From: Gryganskiella cystojenkinii
Taxonomy: Eukaryota > Mortierellomycota > Mortierellomycetes > Mortierellales > Mortierellaceae
Assembly: GCA_015852425.1 (NCBI GenBank)
Contig: JAAAIG010000082.1
Coordinates: forward strand, 3,589 to 67,588
DNA length: 64,000 nt
Reading direction: 5' to 3'
Shown here: positions 60,407-64,000 of the stretch, piece after piece
Numbering within the stretch: the stretch's first letter is position 1
How the letters are laid out: each line of letters begins with the position of its first letter
Translations under genes and position numbers: made by a program
The notes under the pieces: model-generated
Databases searched by the model: none
The model's input: the letters and a program-made list of their open reading frames with translations, nothing else
Told to the model about the DNA's origin: nothing

Positions 60407-62294
60407 TTACGGCGTGGCCTTGGCATTATACATGTTGATAAAAGAGACCTGACCGCCACTCACAACTGCAAAGAGGATCCTAGGCCAACGCTCTAGATCG
60501 TTCTTTTTGGTCTTCGGCTTTGATGCTGATGACAGCTGTGCTCCCGAGGTTGATGTGCCTTTGTTCGTTAACGAGTCATTGCTCTGCGCCTCCACAGGAT
60601 CTTCTTGACCTTGAAGCAGTCCATGTAGCACTGGAATAGAAGGCAACATCGAATCGCCGCTACAATAAAGAAGATAGTGGAGAAAAAAATTATTTGGTAC
60701 GTTAAGTCTATTGATTACTGACTCGATGATGCCTTCAAGAGTGACTCTGTTACCTCAAGACAACGACCCGATAGTCCGGTATGCCAGGTTGACGTTTCTT
60801 GAATGCGCCCGCGGGCTTGTACACTAAAAAATCAATCTTGCGAGCCATCGCCATCAAGCTCGATGATTTATCCGTGGAGGCGAGGCGAAAGTCTGGAATT
60901 ATTTGCAGTTTCGGCAAGATTTGTTCTGGACATCAGGAAAAGAAACGAGTAAGTCGCAGCACAGTCCATCCAGAAGTTATGCTCACAGTCGTTCCAATTG
61001 CTCCCTTACCAATGGATATCTGATCCGAATTCATGATGAGGGGTCGATTCGCTGCCCCAGTCCACAGGAAGAGTTTGAGTTGCCACCATTTTCTGACCGC
61101 GGTCGCATAGTAATCCAAGGTTGAATTGATTAGGCTCCAGAGGCGGTACGGATGGCGAGCTCGAGTGATTTGCAGCTGTACTTCTAGTTCCTGTTTATGG
61201 GTTCCGTCTTGATTCCTCTTGAGAGAGTCAGTTGTTGATGTAGTAGGTGTAGTAGGACCAGTAGATGTCCCCTTCGTCGATGCTGCGGCAGCCTGATTGC
61301 CGACCAGCTGTGGTAAGGTGTTGGTTTTTTTCTTTGTGGTTCCTTCTGGCTTGTCAGCGGCGGTGTCGTATGTTCCTGGCCTTGTCACAACGAATCCAAG
61401 TCGCTTTAAGTACGCATAGGTGAGATAGCGTTCCATGGCTGTCGTAGCATCATCACAATCGCCAACAGGATGCTCTGTCCGAGAGTGATATTCTTGCTCA
61501 TCCGGCCGCTTATTCTCGCTGTTTTTGTCAAGAGCCCTCTCATGGAATGATATAACCGGCGGAGACAAATACATGCTCCACATTTGCTGAAGACTGATCT
61601 CGACTCCTTGATGTTCAATTAGGAGTGATCCACGGTCCATAAGATAAAGTGCCTCCTCTGGGTAGAGATACATCTGTCCTTGGACGGAATGACCCATGCT
61701 GACGAACTGGGTTCCTCTATTCACCGTCACTCGAAAGAGTCCATGCTCGGGCTCATATACTGCTCGAGAGTACGTTCGCCTATGATTCAAATGGAAGGAC
61801 ATTCGGCGAGGACTAAGTTACTCCGATCTCTGTGTCTTCCTCATCGATGTCGCCTTCATTTGTATGGTGGATAATCAAACTTACTCAGCAGCGCGTCGTT
61901 CTTCCTTCAGGATTTGGAAATAGGCGTCGTACTGTTCGTCAAGCAATGTTGCGACAGCGGCAGCGTCATCTCCAGCGAAAGCAGCGGCTTCTTGTGACGC
62001 TTTCCCTTCCTTTGTTGGCAAAGCTTGCTGAGATCTTGAATATAATTTTTAAAAAAAATAAACAATTTTGTCAAGTTTTACGGTTTTGGTGAATGGCCAG
62101 TAAAATATGCACGGAATGTATCATCCTAACCCTTTTGAATGACCGGCAAGAAGTAACCGGAAATCAGGGTATTGGTCATTGTCCTCGAGCGTCGGATCCA
62201 TGGCTGCCGATTGTAGATGAGGGATGTCCTTGGTCCTGAATGAGTTTGGTGAATGGGTCAGACGCTCGCTGGTCTGTGCCGCTTCTTGGCCCAT
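60407..62294 (-). CDS. SEN54: tRNA-splicing endonuclease subunit Sen54
   Basis: Five exons: 62294-62131, 62034-61885, 61812-61010, 60925-60754 and 60659-60407, joining to 513 residues. Sen54 is a structural subunit of the heterotetrameric endonuclease that cuts introns from pre-tRNAs. The N-domain matches the family: PEHGLFRVTVNRGTQFVSMG, HSVQGQMYLYPEEALYLMDR, then GVEISLQQMWSMYLSP and YLTYAYLKRLGFVVTR. After a Thr/Lys/Ser-rich low-complexity linker, the C-terminal region has RKIDFLVYKPAGAFKKRQPG and PDYRVVV. As expected for Sen54, no catalytic nuclease triad is seen. It is divergent from the HAD phosphatase gene by only 140 bases. Intron 1 has a weaker donor (GTTAGG). Confidence 0.9.
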
Positions 62295-62434
62295 TTTTTT
62301 GAAAGCTGAGTTAAGGGGTCTGATACCTTAATGGCTCCACACTTTTTTTTGCATTCGTTTGGTTCCCATTCGTTTTTGCTTCGCATTCCGTTTTTTATTA
62401 CCCTTCTTTATCTTCACTTACCCTCTCTACCACT
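62295..62434. promoter_or_regulatory. Compact bidirectional promoter SEN54/HAD phosphatase
   Basis: Only 140 bases separate the two start codons. The space contains T-runs and C/T-rich DNA reading toward each gene but no clear TATA box, so the two genes must share control sequence. Confidence 0.65.
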
Positions 62435-63857
62435 ATGGCTATTCATACTGTCGTGCCCAAGAAACTCACCAAGGTCGAGGAATACAAGGCTTTCTTGGAT
62501 CAATATGATACCTTCTTGTTGGACTGCGATGGTATATTAAAAAGAGAACCTCACCCACCCGTGAATGACATAGGCGACCGAACAATCCTCTCCTTATTGA
62601 TGTCCGAGCAAAATGGGTCTACTTGATTTAACGGACTCTTTTTCTTGCATAATAGGCGTCCTCTGGCACGGAAGCCATGTTCTCGAGGGTATCCTTGAAA
62701 CCGTCCATTTCCTCCGCAAGAACGGTATGTCAGTCTTGCAAGACAGAATTGCTCCTAGAGAAGTACATCCGTTCGAAATGATCTAGCATGCTTATCTTTT
62801 CTTTTTGATCGGGATCAACAGGAAAGAAGCTCGTCTTTGTGACCAACAACAGTACCCTGTCTCGTACCAACTATGTGCAAAAGTTCCAAAAGCTTGGGAT
62901 CGAGGCCGAGGAGAAGGATATCTTTAGTTCCGCATTCGCTACCGCTGTCTACCTCCGCAACATCCTCAACTTCCCAAAGGACAAGCGCGCCTATGTCATT
63001 GGTGAATCTGGCATCGTGGATGAGCTCAAGGCTGTCGGAATCGAGAGTACCGGAGCCTCGGTAAGTCTCTCTTGTTCTCTGGCTCTGTCAATGACATCTC
63101 TAGCTCTCGCTTTCTCTTTTCCCCAGGATCTGTGTCACGACTGCGCGAATCTTATCAGGGACCCCAATTTATTTATTTTTCCGCCCTCCACTCTTTTTTT
63201 TTTTTTTCTGGTATTTTCTCCGATAAGGAGGACAACGGCAAGATCATTACCCACGCAGATTTCGGCTCCATTCAGCAGGACCCCACTATCGGCGCCGTCG
63301 TCTGTGGATTCGATATCAACATCAACTACTGCAAACTGGCCAAGGCCTTCACGTACCTCAATAACAAAGAACAGGGAGCTCACTTCATTTTGACCAACGA
63401 TGATACAACCTTCCCTGCACCTAATGGCATCTATCCCGGAACTGGATCCCTCGCTCAACCTTTGATCACGGCTTTGAACAGGAAACCCTTGGTCATGGGC
63501 AAGCCCAACAAGCCTATGCTTGATTGCTTCTTTGCCAAGTAAGGCTTGTTTCAGTATCGTTTCGTCTCTGCAAGAATTCCAAATGGAGAAAAGTTGAACA
63601 GCGGACAAAAAAAAAATTGATTGTTTTCTTTTCACTTCTTTCTCTTCTGTAGTTACCACACGGACCCAGCAAGAACATGCATGGTCGGAGACCGCCTGGA
63701 TACCGATATCGACTTTGGTGTCAATGGCAACATTGCGACCTTGATGGTCTTGACCGGTGTCTCGACCGAGGCGGAAGCCATGGACCCTCAACAACCCATC
63801 AAACCAACCTACATCATCCAAAGCTTTGGAGAATTCGCCAAGGTCGAGAGCGCATAA
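62435..63857 (+). CDS. PHO13: HAD-family phosphatase (Pho13, phosphoglycolate/p-nitrophenyl phosphatase)
   Basis: Five exons: 62435-62531, 62656-62724, 62822-63060, 63228-63538 and 63653-63857, joining to 306 residues (yeast Pho13 has 312). Family members dephosphorylate 2-phosphoglycolate and other toxic metabolic side products. HAD motif I is FLLDCDGVLWHGSHVLEG (Asp30 nucleophile, Asp32 acid/base), motif II is VFVTNNSTLSR, motif III has the Lys in GKPNKPMLDC, and motif IV is MVGDRLDTDIDFG. The cap domain (VVCGFDININYCKLAKAF) is type C2. The exon 4 acceptor is ambiguous between 63228 and 63231, both in phase. The gene shares its promoter with SEN54. Confidence 0.95.
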
Positions 63858-64000
63858 AAAAATTGTCCACTCACCCACCCACTCATATCCAACACCCTTT
63901 TTCGCCAAACATATCGGGGACGTCCTTTTTCTGGCATGTTTTTATGCATTTAGACCTGTACACAGTGAGATAGAGGAAATATAGAGAATATAGAAAAAGC

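Noticed and set aside
63135..63908. 257-codon minus-strand open frame opposite the HAD phosphatase
   Set aside because: It spans two real exons and the intron of the sense gene and has no recognisable domain.

Overview
This is ordinary nuclear DNA from a fungus. Nearly every gene is split by short GT-AG introns, coding stretches alternate with T/C-rich leaders and A/T homopolymers, and the gene set includes fungus-specific families: a WOPR (Gti1/Pac2) regulator, a Pah1-type lipin and a fungal G-protein gamma subunit. GDP-mannose 4,6-dehydratase (GDP-fucose synthesis), the Q/N/H-rich signalling proteins and the intron-rich style point to an early-diverging lineage, most likely Mucoromycota/Mortierellomycotina. 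That placement is an inference from gene content and was not tested by database search. I see no rRNA, tRNA, CRISPR or intact mobile element.

Layout. 1-12.7 kb: a secreted tandem double-psi beta-barrel protein; ceramide synthase (minus) divergent from the 15-exon CPSF160/Cft1 gene (plus); the Golgi PI4P effector Vps74 (minus). 12.7-17 kb: a 4.3 kb gene-poor stretch leading into the WOPR transcription factor. 19.5-27.9 kb: an NADP-dependent enoyl/quinone-type reductase (minus), divergent from ubiquitin protease Ubp14/USP5 (plus), then GDP-mannose 4,6-dehydratase. 27.9-31.3 kb: a gene-poor stretch with possible eroded coding sequence. 32-40 kb: a giant Ras guanine-nucleotide exchange factor. 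40.7-45 kb: a small unknown four-exon gene and two tandem arrestin-like genes. 45.7-49.8 kb: G-protein gamma subunit and the mitochondrial carnitine/acylcarnitine carrier (both minus). 51.3-59.4 kb: cytosolic phenylalanyl-tRNA synthetase alpha and the lipin phosphatidate phosphatase. 59.9-63.9 kb: a small Cys-rich protein and tRNA-splicing endonuclease subunit Sen54 (both minus), the latter divergent from a HAD-family phosphoglycolate/p-nitrophenyl phosphatase.

The genes do not form one pathway. There is a loose membrane and lipid theme (ceramide synthase, lipin, Vps74, acylcarnitine carrier) and a signalling theme (G gamma, RasGEF, arrestins, WOPR factor), with housekeeping RNA genes (Cft1, Sen54, PheRS) between them.

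Exon boundaries were worked out by hand from splice sites and reading-frame continuity. Every model given as a CDS closes in frame across all its junctions. I did not find a novel defence or mobile system. The most interesting items are the RasGEF with a split catalytic domain, the arrestin pair in which only one copy has PPxY motifs, three GC-AG introns, the tandem DPBB protein, and two small unrecognised genes.
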